A DNA stretch of 64,000 nt from Pedobacter kyonggii (lineage in GTDB: Bacteria; Bacteroidota; Bacteroidia; Sphingobacteriales; Sphingobacteriaceae): the NCBI RefSeq assembly GCF_004310665.1, contig NZ_SIXF01000003.1, positions 63,087-127,086 on the forward strand, written 5' to 3'. Shown one piece after another: positions 1-8,149 of this stretch (the stretch's first letter is position 1; each line of letters begins with the position of its first letter). Position numbers and translations under genes: made by a program. The notes under the pieces were generated by a model, which was given only the letters and a program-made list of their open reading frames with translations, was not told the origin of the DNA and did not search any database.

Positions 1-898
1 TACACCAGATCTCACCAATCTGTTCGTTATATAGATTTTGGGTAGAGAGCGCTTTTTTAGCAGCCTCAGCCTGTAGGCGTAAGGTCTGCATTAGAATATT
101 ATCCTGAGCAACTACCGCTACATCAAGGTTGTTTTTCTCCAGCCAATAGTTTAAAATGGCACGATCGAAATCATCACCACCTAAATAAGTATTTCCGTTT
201 GTGGCCAAAACCTCGAAAATTCCATTCTGGATCTGTAGAATAGAAACATCAAATGTTCCTCCTCCCAAGTCGTAAACCGCAATGGTTTTTTGTTGCGATG
301 GATCTAAGCCAATTCCGTAAGCCAAACTTGCTGCGGTAGGTTCATTTACAATACGCATCACATCTAAACCGGCCAGTTTTCCGGCATCTCGGGTAGCCTG
401 TCGCTGACTATCGTTAAAATATGCCGGAACAGTGATTACTGCTCTGTTAACCGGAGTTTTTAACGCGTGCTCTGCTCTTGCTTTAAGCTCTTTCAAAATT
501 TCCCCCGATAATTCGATCGGCGTGTAGAAACGGTCGCCAGCATGGATTTTCACCAAAGCATCGCTATCATCGTCTATAATTTTGTAAGAAAAAATAGCTG
601 CGTGTTCAGCTACATCTTTGTAAGACCGGCCAAGTAGTCTTTTAACTGAAAAAATGGTGTTTGAAGGATCAGTGGTTAAATATTCTTTAGCCTCGTTACC
701 TACAACGGCTTCATTCTGGCCATTAAAGTATACCACCGATGGTACCAATATTCCTTTACCTGCATCGTTAATTACCTGCGGATTCTTATCTGGATTGATA
801 AACGCCACCAAACTATTGGTTGTACCTAAATCTATTCCTACTATAATTTCTTCCTTTTGAAACGAACCTGTAGCAAGGTTAATTGATATTTTTGCCAT
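1..898 (-). CDS. hscA: Hsp70-family chaperone, HscA-like (3' end cut off by window)
   Basis: N-terminal 299 codons of an Hsp70. The ATPase domain is clear: phosphate-binding loop 'GIDLGTTNSLVAF' near residue 22, 'VPAYFNDSQRQAT', 'NEPTAASLAYG' and 'DLGGGTFDVSI'. DnaK normally starts within a few residues of the GIDLGTTN motif. Here about 20 residues precede it ('MAKISINLATGSF'), and 'TTNSLVA' rather than 'TTNSCV' also fits HscA, the chaperone that helps release Fe-S clusters from the IscU scaffold. Other ISC-type genes in the window (ferredoxin and IscX, about 22.9-23.5 kb) are not adjacent. The ATG lies five bases after a promoter box, so the mRNA may be nearly leaderless. An ordinary DnaK paralog remains possible. 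Confidence 0.85.
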   Translation of the reverse strand, partial: MAKISINLATGSFQKEEIIVGIDLGTTNSLVAFINPDKNPQVINDAGKGILVPSVVYFNGQNEAVVGNEAKEYLTTDPSNTIFSVKRLLGRSYKDVAEHAAIFSYKIIDDDSDALVKIHAGDRFYTPIELSGEILKELKARAEHALKTPVNRAVITVPAYFNDSQRQATRDAGKLAGLDVMRIVNEPTAASLAYGIGLDPSQQKTIAVYDLGGGTFDVSILQIQNGIFEVLATNGNTYLGGDDFDRAILNYWLEKNNLDVAVVAQDNILMQTLRLQAEAAKKALSTQNLYNEQIGEIWC

Positions 899-903
899 GG
901 CTG

Positions 904-911
904 CAAATTTA
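904..911 (-). promoter_or_regulatory. -7 box TAAATTTG for hscA-like gene
   Basis: Matches the Bacteroidota -7 consensus TAnnTTTG on the minus strand and ends five bases before the ATG. The transcript would start at or next to the start codon. Confidence 0.55.
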
Positions 912-962
912 CAATAATGTTGTGCTAAAATTGTTGTTAAGTTGTAAGTTTTAGATGAAAAA

Positions 963-1072
963 AGTCCGAGGTCGGAGGTCTGAAAGCCGGGAGTTTTATT
1001 GATATTACTATATCTTCGGACCTCGGACTCCCGACCTCGGACTCCCGACTTCGGACTAAAGACTCTGGACTA
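963..1072. repeat. Degenerate heptad repeat, inverted pair
   Basis: Two tracts of 7-bp-period repeats face each other (963-993 and 1015-1072). The right tract reads as successive heptamers such as tcggacc, tcggact, cccgacc, tcggact. The left tract is the approximate complement, so the pair could fold as a long imperfect hairpin between the two minus-strand genes. Confidence 0.75.
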
Positions 1073-2305
1073 TCTCTTATTCTTCTCTTCAATCCACAAC
1101 GACATATATTTGGTGCTCTGTGCCGTATGGTGATTTAATACCTGTCCGAAAAAGTTATTTTGTCGGTGTGCAGTTAAATCTGAAGCTAATTTCTCAGTTT
1201 TTTGTATGAACTGATCAGCAAAATGTTTTGCCGAATACCTTTGGTTAATAATCTGTACGCCATTTTGCTGCGCAATTTGCCAGGCATTTTTATCCTGATA
1301 GAGTTTTACGGCTTCATCAATAAATAATTCTAAATTATCTTCAATGCTACCGTTCCAATCTAAATTGCCTTTCATGGCTTCTGCACCAACGGATGTTGTA
1401 ACTGAGGGCGTACCCATTCGCATGGCATCAATAAATTTACCTTTTACACCTGCACCGAACTGAATAGGGGCAAGTAATATCCGATGTTGAGCAATGGTTT
1501 CCTGAGCATCTAAAGCTCTTCCTTTAATTAAGAATTTTTCGTTTTTGTTATCCAACTGCAGTACTTTTTGCGAAGCATAAGATCCAAATATATTCAAGTT
1601 TGCATTTGGAACCCTTTTTCTGAGTACTGGCCAGATCTTAGTTTTTAAAACCTGAACGGTATTCCAGTTGGGCTCATGAAGGAAATTGCCAATGAAAACA
1701 AAATCTGCCCGATCCTCAAAGGGAATCCATTTTTCGACAACCTGCAGATCGATTTCTTCTTCGAGAAAAGGTAAATAATAAATCAGCGAAGGATCAATTT
1801 TGAATTGATTTTTCAATATATCCATCTCCACTTCCGAAATCATCATAGATAAATCGCAGCGCAAAATTGATGCAATTTCTCTTTTGGCAGTATCGGAAAA
1901 TAAATCTAAAACTTGTTTTTTCTTGTCGCTTTGTTGGCGCGCGCTTCTCAGACAATGTAAATCTTCGGTATCTAAAATCCTAAGTGCATTAGGGCATTCC
2001 TGCTGAACCCGCCAACCATATTGTTCTTCTACCATAAAGCGGTCGAACAGTACTATTTCTGGATTTAATTCTTTCAGAAATACGTTAAAACTTTGGTCGT
2101 TTAGTTTGATTTGTTGCTCAACAACACTAGTCTTACTAAAATCATAACTGAAATCGCTTTTTGAGGCTGCCGATGAAAATGTGATCTGATAACCTTTCGA
2201 AAGAAATAAATCAACCAATTGGATCATCCTCGTACCCGCTGCTGATGAAGTGGGTTCGGGCCAGACAAATCCAATAATTAATAATTTCTTAGCGCTTTTA
2301 TTCAT
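1070..2305 (-). CDS. Glycosyltransferase, group 1 (GT4-like)
   Basis: 411 residues, typical of GT-B fold enzymes. The N-terminal half has a Rossmann-like start ('KKLLIIGFVWPEPTSSAAGTR'). The C-terminal half holds the donor-binding region: 'FIGNFLHEPN', then 'LLAPIQFGAGVKGKFIDAMRMGTPSVTTSVGAEAM', in which the G-x-G-x-K segment and a glycine-rich loop are characteristic of sugar-nucleotide-dependent GT4 enzymes. A role in cell-surface polysaccharide or protein glycosylation is likely, but donor and acceptor cannot be told. It stands alone, between two heptad-repeat spacers. A TTATTTTG box lies just upstream of the ATG on the minus strand. Confidence 0.8.
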   Translation of the reverse strand: MNKSAKKLLIIGFVWPEPTSSAAGTRMIQLVDLFLSKGYQITFSSAASKSDFSYDFSKTSVVEQQIKLNDQSFNVFLKELNPEIVLFDRFMVEEQYGWRVQQECPNALRILDTEDLHCLRSARQQSDKKKQVLDLFSDTAKREIASILRCDLSMMISEVEMDILKNQFKIDPSLIYYLPFLEEEIDLQVVEKWIPFEDRADFVFIGNFLHEPNWNTVQVLKTKIWPVLRKRVPNANLNIFGSYASQKVLQLDNKNEKFLIKGRALDAQETIAQHRILLAPIQFGAGVKGKFIDAMRMGTPSVTTSVGAEAMKGNLDWNGSIEDNLELFIDEAVKLYQDKNAWQIAQQNGVQIINQRYSAKHFADQFIQKTEKLASDLTAHRQNNFFGQVLNHHTAQSTKYMSLWIEEKNKR

Positions 2306-2428
2306 TTACCTGCAAAATAAGTTCTTTTTTTTGGCTCCCGCAGATAAATGTGATTTTCACAGGATGAAATGTAAATCTGCATAATCTTTTAAATGTGTTG
2401 GGGATATTAAACGTATCTTAAATATTCT

Positions 2429-2436
2429 TAATTTTG
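2429..2436 (+). promoter_or_regulatory. -7 box TAATTTTG, fixes the miaE start
   Basis: Exact TAnnTTTG match 21 bases before ATG 2458. It contains the TTG that would be an upstream start, so translation from that TTG is unlikely. Confidence 0.5.
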
Positions 2437-2457
2437 CAGCTCAATTACAAGCACTAC

Positions 2458-3039
2458 ATGTTAGGATTAAAATTGTTGACAGACCCACGTTGGGCAAATA
2501 TTGCGGAATCTAATTTAGAAGAAATTTTATCTGACCATGCCTGGTGCGAACAAAAGGCGGCAACCAATGCCATTACTTTAATTACTCAAAATTCAGAACA
2601 TCAGGATCTTGTAGATGAATTAACAGCGATTGCCATTGAAGAAATGCAGCATTTTCAGATGGTAATTGAAATTATAAAAAAACGGGGTTATACTTTAAGT
2701 CGCGAGCGGAAAGATGACTATGTTGGCCGTTTGGTGAAATTTAGCAAAAAAGACGGAAGCCGAAATATGGCTTTTATTGATAGGTTATTGTTTGCGGCAA
2801 TGATTGAAGCCAGAAGTTGCGAACGTTTTAGGGTACTTTCGTTAAATATAAAAGATCAGGAACTGGCCAGGTTTTATCATGAGTTAATGGTTTCGGAAGC
2901 TGGACATTATACTACATTTTTAAATTTTGCGCGTAAATACAGTACCGATGTTGATGTAGATAAACGCTGGAAAGAATGGTTAGATTTTGAAGGGGAATTG
3001 ATTCAGAGTTTTGGAACGAAAGAAGCGATACACGGATAG
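2458..3039 (+). CDS. miaE: tRNA-(ms2io6A)-hydroxylase MiaE
   Basis: 193 residues. This is a ferritin-like diiron enzyme that hydroxylates the isopentenyl group of ms2i6A37 in tRNA. Ligand motifs of the four-helix bundle are visible: 'DHAWCEQKAA', 'AIEEMQHFQMV' (ExxH), 'IEARSCERF' and 'SEAGHYTTFL' (ExxH). The start was moved from an upstream in-frame TTG (2434) to ATG 2458 because the TTG lies inside the promoter box and 'MLGLKLLTDPRWA' is the usual beginning of the family. Single gene; a heptad-repeat tract begins right at its stop codon. Confidence 0.88.
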   Translation: MLGLKLLTDPRWANIAESNLEEILSDHAWCEQKAATNAITLITQNSEHQDLVDELTAIAIEEMQHFQMVIEIIKKRGYTLSRERKDDYVGRLVKFSKKDGSRNMAFIDRLLFAAMIEARSCERFRVLSLNIKDQELARFYHELMVSEAGHYTTFLNFARKYSTDVDVDKRWKEWLDFEGELIQSFGTKEAIHG

Positions 3040-3128
3040 TCAGAAGTCGGATGTCCGAAAGTCGGAAGTTTTTAGCGCATAACTTCTACTCATTATCTTC
3101 GGACTTCGGTCTTCCTTACTTCAGACTT
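3039..3128. repeat. Degenerate heptad repeat between convergent genes
   Basis: Heptad tract 3039-3070 (agtcaga, agtcgga, tgtccga) and an inverted partner 3097-3128. The right-hand tract lies inside the 3' end of the DUF3810 gene and encodes its last residues (KSEVRKTEVRR). The pair may form a hairpin that ends both convergent transcripts. Confidence 0.65.
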
Positions 3129-4178
3129 ATGGATATTCCACAGCCAAATTACAATATCCTGATAACTATCGATTCCTTTTTTCTGATTGTTCAGTTTTAA
3201 GAAGCTATCGAATGCGGCATCCATATAACCGAACATATCGCCATTGTATTTTCGCCAGAATTCTTTTTCGGTTCTAAAATCGGCTAAAACCTGTGGTAAG
3301 AGTTTCAAATAAAGTAATTTATAATCATCAGGAGATTTCATTCTGATCTCAAATAAAATATACCGTAACATTTCATAATTGGCCGAATATTGATAATTTA
3401 CATCAATACTGTTGCTTGCCGTGAGATAACCCAAAAGATTGGCTTCGTCTTCATAAGCGATGCCCAATTGATGGCCTATTTCGTGGCAGCTTACATAGGG
3501 TTTAACGAAATCTGGTAAATTCATATTCATATTGGCTTCACCAGAAAGCGGGGCGTAATAGCCTTCGATGCCAATTTTACTGATCAGCCATGAATTTAAA
3601 ACAGATTTTAAGCAAGGGTTTTGATATTGGAATAATTTATTTTTTCGCGACATAAGCAAATAGGCTTCTGCCGATTTTGATTCCAGTTCTTTGATTGTGT
3701 AAGCTGGAATTTTGCCTTGCTTCAGTTTTAGATTATTGGTTTTTTGGATGAAATAATCGCCAAGAACCACTAATTCTTTAACGTTATATTTTTCATTGCC
3801 AATACCCAGTTCTTCACTAATGCTTGGCCGGCTGTAATTTAGACCCCATACAGTTTTGAAAATGATATAGAGCAGCAGGAAGAAGTTGAGGACCTGTAAA
3901 GGAACAAGAATTCTATCCTGTCTTTTTAGCGATTTTCGTTGTTTATAAAATCTAACGATCTTATAAAGTACAAAACCAATCAATAAGGCGTAAATGATAT
4001 CGCCAATGGCAAAAGGAAAAATAGATGATATAAATCTTAATATTGAAGAAATATAAAGATAAAAGCCTGTTGAATAATATTTTTGAACAAGGGTTGGGAA
4101 GAAGCCGAAGATATAAATAATTAGGGCGATGACCAATATAGCAGCAGCTTTTATAAGATTTTTTTTTATTGAGGGCAT
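3093..4178 (-). CDS. DUF3810 membrane protein with HExxH-like zinc protease motif
   Basis: 361 residues. Three hydrophobic segments near the N-terminus (about 10-30, 38-60 and 62-80, plus one near 95-110) are followed by a large domain with 'VSCHEIGHQLGIAYEDEANLLGYL'. That is a HExxH...E gluzincin-like signature, as expected for DUF3810, a Bacteroidota family of unknown role. The last 11 residues (KSEVRKTEVRR) are encoded by an intergenic heptad repeat that has run into the gene, so they are probably not part of the ancestral protein. The start codon overlaps the stop of the upstream toxin gene (TAATG), which shows cotranscription with the toxin-antitoxin pair. Confidence 0.8.
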   Translation of the reverse strand: MPSIKKNLIKAAAILVIALIIYIFGFFPTLVQKYYSTGFYLYISSILRFISSIFPFAIGDIIYALLIGFVLYKIVRFYKQRKSLKRQDRILVPLQVLNFFLLLYIIFKTVWGLNYSRPSISEELGIGNEKYNVKELVVLGDYFIQKTNNLKLKQGKIPAYTIKELESKSAEAYLLMSRKNKLFQYQNPCLKSVLNSWLISKIGIEGYYAPLSGEANMNMNLPDFVKPYVSCHEIGHQLGIAYEDEANLLGYLTASNSIDVNYQYSANYEMLRYILFEIRMKSPDDYKLLYLKLLPQVLADFRTEKEFWRKYNGDMFGYMDAAFDSFLKLNNQKKGIDSYQDIVIWLWNIHKSEVRKTEVRR

Positions 4179-4438
4179 TATTTGTAATGGCCTTTCAGCG
4201 AATAAATATAGAGAACATCCTCTATCACTTCATAAATAATTCTATGTTCATCGTTAATTCGTCTAGACCATTTCCCGGAAAATTCATATTTGAGTGGCTC
4301 TGGCTTACCTATCCCACTATATGGCTCTTCAATAATAGCTAATATCAATTGTTCAATTTTCTTTTGTATAGCCTTGTTTCCAGATTTCTTCCAAAATTTG
4401 ATATCTAATAAAGAATCGTCAACATATTGAATCTCCAT
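4178..4438 (-). CDS. Txe/YoeB-family toxin (mRNA interferase)
   Basis: 86 residues from ATG 4438, the usual YoeB size. An upstream in-frame TTG at 4462 would overlap the antitoxin and is not preferred. Family features: 'KFWKKSGNKAIQKKIEQLI', 'EPYSGIGKPEPLKYEFSGKWSRRINDEHRIIYEV' and the C-terminal 'YSLKGHYK', with the catalytic-site Glu/Arg/His/Tyr pattern of YoeB RNases, which cut mRNA on the ribosome. It starts four bases after the antitoxin stop and ends overlapping the DUF3810 start. Probably neutralised by the 65-residue protein encoded upstream. Confidence 0.85.
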   Translation of the reverse strand: MEIQYVDDSLLDIKFWKKSGNKAIQKKIEQLILAIIEEPYSGIGKPEPLKYEFSGKWSRRINDEHRIIYEVIEDVLYIYSLKGHYK

Positions 4439-4442
4439 CGGA

Positions 4443-4640
4443 TTATTTCCATAAATCTTCAATAGCTATCTTAACACCTTTGCCAGCTTTTACCTGTTCT
4501 TGGCCTCGTTTTATTTTAGCTATAAATTCTGGGTTATACGGACTTTCTTCTGTTTCAAAATCAATCTTCAAAACTTTCATAACTGCTTTTAAAGCTGTTG
4601 ATTGTTCTTCGTTTTTTGGATGTACGATTAGTGTTTCCAT
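4443..4640 (-). CDS. Antitoxin of the YoeB-type pair (DUF2683-like)
   Basis: 65 residues: 'METLIVHPKNEEQSTALKAVMKVLKIDFETEESPYNPEFIAKI' followed by a charged tail ending 'IAIEDLWK'. Short proteins of this form precede YoeB/RelE-type toxins in Bacteroidota, where the N-terminal part dimerises and binds the operator and the C-terminal part wraps the toxin. The evidence is size, sequence style and its position four bases upstream of the toxin. No clear YefM motif is seen. Confidence 0.7.
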   Translation of the reverse strand: METLIVHPKNEEQSTALKAVMKVLKIDFETEESPYNPEFIAKIKRGQEQVKAGKGVKIAIEDLWK

Positions 4641-4674
4641 GTTATTTCATTGTGATAAAACAAATATAACAAAT

Positions 4675-6009
4675 CTATCTGGCAAAAGTTAGGCGTTTTC
4701 CGATCTGATCGGTCGTGAATTTGCCATTTTGATAAGCCAGATTTCCTGATACAAAAGTGTGGGTAATACTTGCCTGGAAGGTATCGCCATCGAACGGACT
4801 CCAACCACATTTATAGAAATTGTTAAGTTTGGTTACTGTCCAGGAATCTTTCAGGTCTACCAACACTAAGTCTGCCCAATACCCTTCACGAATGAAACCG
4901 CGTTTTTCGATATCGAAACAGATGGCCAGGTTGTGTGCTGTTTTTTCTGCAATTTTCTCTAAAGAGATTTTACCCTGTAAATGCATTTCTAGTAATGCTG
5001 GTAAGGCATGTTGTACCAATGGACCACCAGATGGGGCTTGAGCGTAAGGCTGCTGCTTTTCTGCCAATGTGTGTGGCGCGTGGTCTGTTGCAATTACATC
5101 AATATAATCTTCAAGAATACCTTTAAGCACACCTTTTTGATCATCTTCGGTTTTTACCGCAGGGTTCCATTTAATGAAATTTCCTTTTGAAGCGTAATCT
5201 TTATCATTAAACCAAAGGTGGTGTACACAAGCCTCAGCCGTAATTTTTTTATCCTTTAGCGCGGTAATATTATCAAATAGTGTTATTTCTTTTGCTGTAG
5301 AAATATGTAAGATATGCAACCGGGTTTGATAAGTTTTAGCCAGTTCGACCGCCAATGATGATGATTTATAACAGGCCTCTGCGCTGCGGATCAAAGGATG
5401 CATATCAATGGTCAGGTCTTCACCGTATTCCGCCTTAAACTTGGCTAAGTTTTCGCGGATAGTTGCTTCATCCTCACAGTGGGTAGCCACTAATATAGGT
5501 GCCTTACTAAAAATGTTTTCTAAGGTTTTTTCGTTATCCACCAGCATATTCCCGGTTGATGAACCCATAAAAACCTTTATTCCGCAAACGTTTTTAGGAT
5601 CGGTTTTTAAAACCTCGTCAATATTGTCGTTACTGGCCCCCATATAAAATGAATAATTCGCTAACGAAGTCTGGGAAGCAATTTCGTATTTATCAGCTAA
5701 TAAATCCTGTGTTAAAGTATTGGGTACGGTATTGGGCATTTCCATGAAGGAGGTAATCCCTCCAGCTACTGCAGCCATGCTTTCGGTAAAAATATCAGCT
5801 TTATGGGTTAAACCTGGCTCGCGGAAATGTACCTGATCGTCAATCATTCCTGGTAAAAGGTATTGCCCTTCTGCGTTAATTTCTTGTGCATCAGGTGCAG
5901 ATAGATTTTGACCGATTTTGGCTATCAATCCATCTTTTATCAATACATCGGCAACAATTTTTTGTCCTTCATTTACAATTGTAGCAGCTTTTATCAGGTA
6001 AGTATTCAT
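4675..6009 (-). CDS. pyrC: Dihydroorotase (class I, amidohydrolase)
   Basis: 444 residues. Catalyses reversible cyclisation of carbamoyl-aspartate to dihydroorotate in pyrimidine synthesis. Metal-site motifs: 'MIDDQVHFREPG' (residues 55-66), 'KVFMGSSTGNM' (likely carboxylated Lys), 'ATHCEDE', 'LHILHIST' and 'VIATDHAPHT'. The first His of the usual HxH is Gln here (Q59-V-H61), a variant I believe is common in Bacteroidota enzymes. The rest of the site is intact, so it is probably the active enzyme. Contrast the paralog at 58.1 kb, which lacks most ligands. The ATG follows a promoter box by five bases. Confidence 0.88.
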   Translation of the reverse strand: MNTYLIKAATIVNEGQKIVADVLIKDGLIAKIGQNLSAPDAQEINAEGQYLLPGMIDDQVHFREPGLTHKADIFTESMAAVAGGITSFMEMPNTVPNTLTQDLLADKYEIASQTSLANYSFYMGASNDNIDEVLKTDPKNVCGIKVFMGSSTGNMLVDNEKTLENIFSKAPILVATHCEDEATIRENLAKFKAEYGEDLTIDMHPLIRSAEACYKSSSLAVELAKTYQTRLHILHISTAKEITLFDNITALKDKKITAEACVHHLWFNDKDYASKGNFIKWNPAVKTEDDQKGVLKGILEDYIDVIATDHAPHTLAEKQQPYAQAPSGGPLVQHALPALLEMHLQGKISLEKIAEKTAHNLAICFDIEKRGFIREGYWADLVLVDLKDSWTVTKLNNFYKCGWSPFDGDTFQASITHTFVSGNLAYQNGKFTTDQIGKRLTFAR

Positions 6010-6014
6010 GGTTT

Positions 6015-6022
6015 CAAAGGTA
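6015..6022 (-). promoter_or_regulatory. -7 box TACCTTTG for pyrC
   Basis: TAnnTTTG match on the minus strand, separated from the pyrC ATG by five bases (aaacc on the coding strand). The mRNA may be leaderless. Confidence 0.55.
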
Positions 6023-6024
6023 GT

Positions 6025-6271
6025 AATTTAGTGTTAAGTAGCGAGTATCAAGTATCAAGATTTTGATGCTGTGGGTAGGGGGAACTGAGTTTTATGTTGC
6101 TGTTTTGTGTAAAATAAACCCGACAGTAGCGTGCACGAAGTAAAGCGAATGGCGGGACTTTCGTAAATGAAGAATTACTGAAATTGCTTTGCCTTAAATT
6201 CTCAAGAGGGGACTTTGAATTGAAATGGGATTCAAAACCTTCTGCCTTACACCTTCAAACCCTCAACCTTA
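6025..6271. repeat. Intergenic repeats between pyrC and the DEAD-box gene
   Basis: Heptad tract at 6028-6061 (gtagcga, gtatcaa, gtatcaa) and a second at 6233-6271 (tacacct, tcaaacc, ctcaacc). In between, 6118-6162 starts 'acccgacagtagcg' and ends 'ggcgggact', resembling a C-rich/G-rich bounded intergenic element that I have seen in other Bacteroidota (from memory). No gene is visible. Confidence 0.5.
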
Positions 6272-6276
6272 ATCAC

Positions 6277-6284
6277 TATCTTTG
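6277..6284 (+). promoter_or_regulatory. -7 box TATCTTTG for DEAD-box helicase
   Basis: Six bases separate the box from ATG 6291. The upstream TTG (6282) lies within the box, so the ATG is the start. Confidence 0.55.
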
Positions 6285-6290
6285 TGCGCT

Positions 6291-7637
6291 ATGGCAAAAT
6301 CGTTCGAAGAATTTAAGTTAAACAGGCAAATTTTAAATGCAGTTGCCGATGCAGGTTACACCGTTGCCACGCCGATTCAGGAAAAAGCAATTGCACCAGT
6401 ATTATCTGGACAGGATATTTTTGGTATTGCCGAAACTGGTACAGGAAAAACCGCTGCTTTTGTTTTGCCGATTTTAATGCAATTGAAATATGCTCAGGGC
6501 GATAATCCAAGGGCTTTGATTTTATCACCAACACGTGAACTGGCAATGCAGATTGCCGAGCAGGTAAAGTTATTTTCTACTTATACGGATTTACGTTCAT
6601 TAGTGATTTTTGGTGGAATCGGTCCGAAAACGCAGAAAGAGCAGATTGCTAAAGGGGTTGATATTCTGATTGCTACACCCGGAAGGTTCCTGGATTTATA
6701 TTTGGCTGGTGATATCAACACACAGAGCCTAAAATTTTTGGTACTGGATGAAGCGGATAAAATGATGGATATGGGCTTTATTGGCTCTATACATCGGATT
6801 TTGGAAATCGTTCCGCGTAAACGCCAAAATTTATTGTTTTCGGCAACCATGAGCGACCTGGTACAGAAAATTGCCGGTGATTTCTTGAATAATCCACTTG
6901 TGATTGAGGCATCTGCGCAAGCAACGCCTGCTGCAAATGTAACGCAGACTTTGTATTACGTTCCGAATTTCAAAACGAAAATTAACCTATTGCAACATTT
7001 GTTGAAAAATGATGAGGCTTTTAACCGCCTGATCATTTTCTGTAAAACAAAAACCGTTGCCGATAATATTTACAGTTTTATTGAGCGCAGATATGGTGCT
7101 GAGAATGTTCGTGTGATCCACGCCAATAAAGGACAAAACACCAGAATTAACTCCATAAATAGTTTTAAAGAAGGTAATATCAGGGTTCTGGTGGCTACAG
7201 ATGTGGCAAGTAGGGGTATTGATGTGAGTGATGTAAGTCATGTGATCAATTTCGATGTGCCTATCATTATAGAAGATTACGTACACCGCATTGGCCGTAC
7301 CGGTAGGGCTTTTGCCAAAGGTGATGCGATTACCTTTGCAACGGATGCCGAAAAATATTATATCCGCAAGATCGAAAAATTGATCCGCCAGTACATTCCT
7401 GTTGCTGAAATTCCTGAAGGCGTTTTCATTGATGAAACGCCATATGAGGAACGTCAACATATTGCAAAGGAAATCGATATGCAGAAACGCAAGGAAGATC
7501 CTGATTTTAAAGGAGCTTTCCACGAGAAAAAACATGCTGCTGCGATTGAGAAAAAGGTAAGAGAAAAAGCCAAAGCAAAGGCTGGCAAACAGGTAAAGAG
7601 TTTTAAAAAAGGTAAAAAATTCGATAAGAAAAAGTAA
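6291..7637 (+). CDS. DEAD-box ATP-dependent RNA helicase (RhlE-like)
   Basis: 448 residues from ATG 6291. All DEAD-box motifs are present: Q motif 'ATPIQEKAIAP', Walker A 'AETGTGKTAAF', 'PTRELAMQ', 'ATPGRFLD', 'DEAD', 'SAT', 'IIFCKTK', 'ATDVASRGID' and 'HRIGRTGRA'. The core is followed by a very Lys-rich tail (about 60 residues, 'KKVREKAKAKAGKQVKSFKKGKK'), typical of Bacteroidota RhlE-like proteins that bind RNA non-specifically. Likely roles are ribosome assembly, RNA turnover and cold growth. Single gene with its own promoter. Confidence 0.9.
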   Translation: MAKSFEEFKLNRQILNAVADAGYTVATPIQEKAIAPVLSGQDIFGIAETGTGKTAAFVLPILMQLKYAQGDNPRALILSPTRELAMQIAEQVKLFSTYTDLRSLVIFGGIGPKTQKEQIAKGVDILIATPGRFLDLYLAGDINTQSLKFLVLDEADKMMDMGFIGSIHRILEIVPRKRQNLLFSATMSDLVQKIAGDFLNNPLVIEASAQATPAANVTQTLYYVPNFKTKINLLQHLLKNDEAFNRLIIFCKTKTVADNIYSFIERRYGAENVRVIHANKGQNTRINSINSFKEGNIRVLVATDVASRGIDVSDVSHVINFDVPIIIEDYVHRIGRTGRAFAKGDAITFATDAEKYYIRKIEKLIRQYIPVAEIPEGVFIDETPYEERQHIAKEIDMQKRKEDPDFKGAFHEKKHAAAIEKKVREKAKAKAGKQVKSFKKGKKFDKKK

Positions 7638-7686
7638 TGAACCCGACACAATTAAAATAATTATTAATTTTCTAAATAATTATTTC

Positions 7687-7715
7687 AATTGTCAAAGGCT
7701 CCATCTGACAATTGA
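7687..7715. repeat. Perfect inverted repeat (hairpin) downstream of the helicase gene
   Basis: Arms 'caattgtca' and 'tgacaattg' enclose 11 bases. It lies about 50 bases after the helicase stop and could act as a transcript-end hairpin, although no long T run follows. Confidence 0.5.
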
Positions 7716-7734
7716 AAACAAATAATAAACACAG

Positions 7735-8007
7735 ATGAACTTTAGGATAACGCCTTTAAATATCGTTAGCGCCATTGGTTTGGGATTAGTGACCGTAAAT
7801 TTGGTTTCAGAGAAAAGCACAGCACCACGCCATGTGGATATGAGCGGCTTTTATCTCCTGATTTTAGGTTGCCTTATCCTTGTAACCTTTATTACAGATA
7901 TGATTTTCCGCTTCACTTTAAAAGATATTAAGCGCATTTGGGTGGTAGAGTTGATATTTATTGTTATTGCTGCAGTATTGATGTTGATATTGCAAAAGCT
8001 AGCGTAA
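7735..8007 (+). CDS. Small membrane protein, unknown
   Basis: 90 residues with three hydrophobic stretches (about 8-26, 40-62 and 68-88) separated by short charged turns. No recognised family. It has an ATG start, no signal peptidase site and no partner in an obvious operon; GldC follows 140 bases later on the same strand. Coding status is supported by a sensible membrane-protein pattern and the lack of an overlapping alternative. Confidence 0.6.
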   Translation: MNFRITPLNIVSAIGLGLVTVNLVSEKSTAPRHVDMSGFYLLILGCLILVTFITDMIFRFTLKDIKRIWVVELIFIVIAAVLMLILQKLA

Positions 8008-8149
8008 TTAAACCGTAAAAATATCCCGCCAAATGTTAATCAGTGTAATCTACTAATCTGTGTAATCAAATTAATTAAGCATCTTTGCATCCGGAAAAAT
8101 TAGTCGATAAATTTATGTAGTCTCTTTATCGGTGTAATCAATATTAAAA

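Noticed and set aside
6987-7649. 220-codon open frame antisense to the DEAD-box helicase
   Set aside because: Cys/Phe-rich translation without domain sense, lying wholly across a clear helicase gene.
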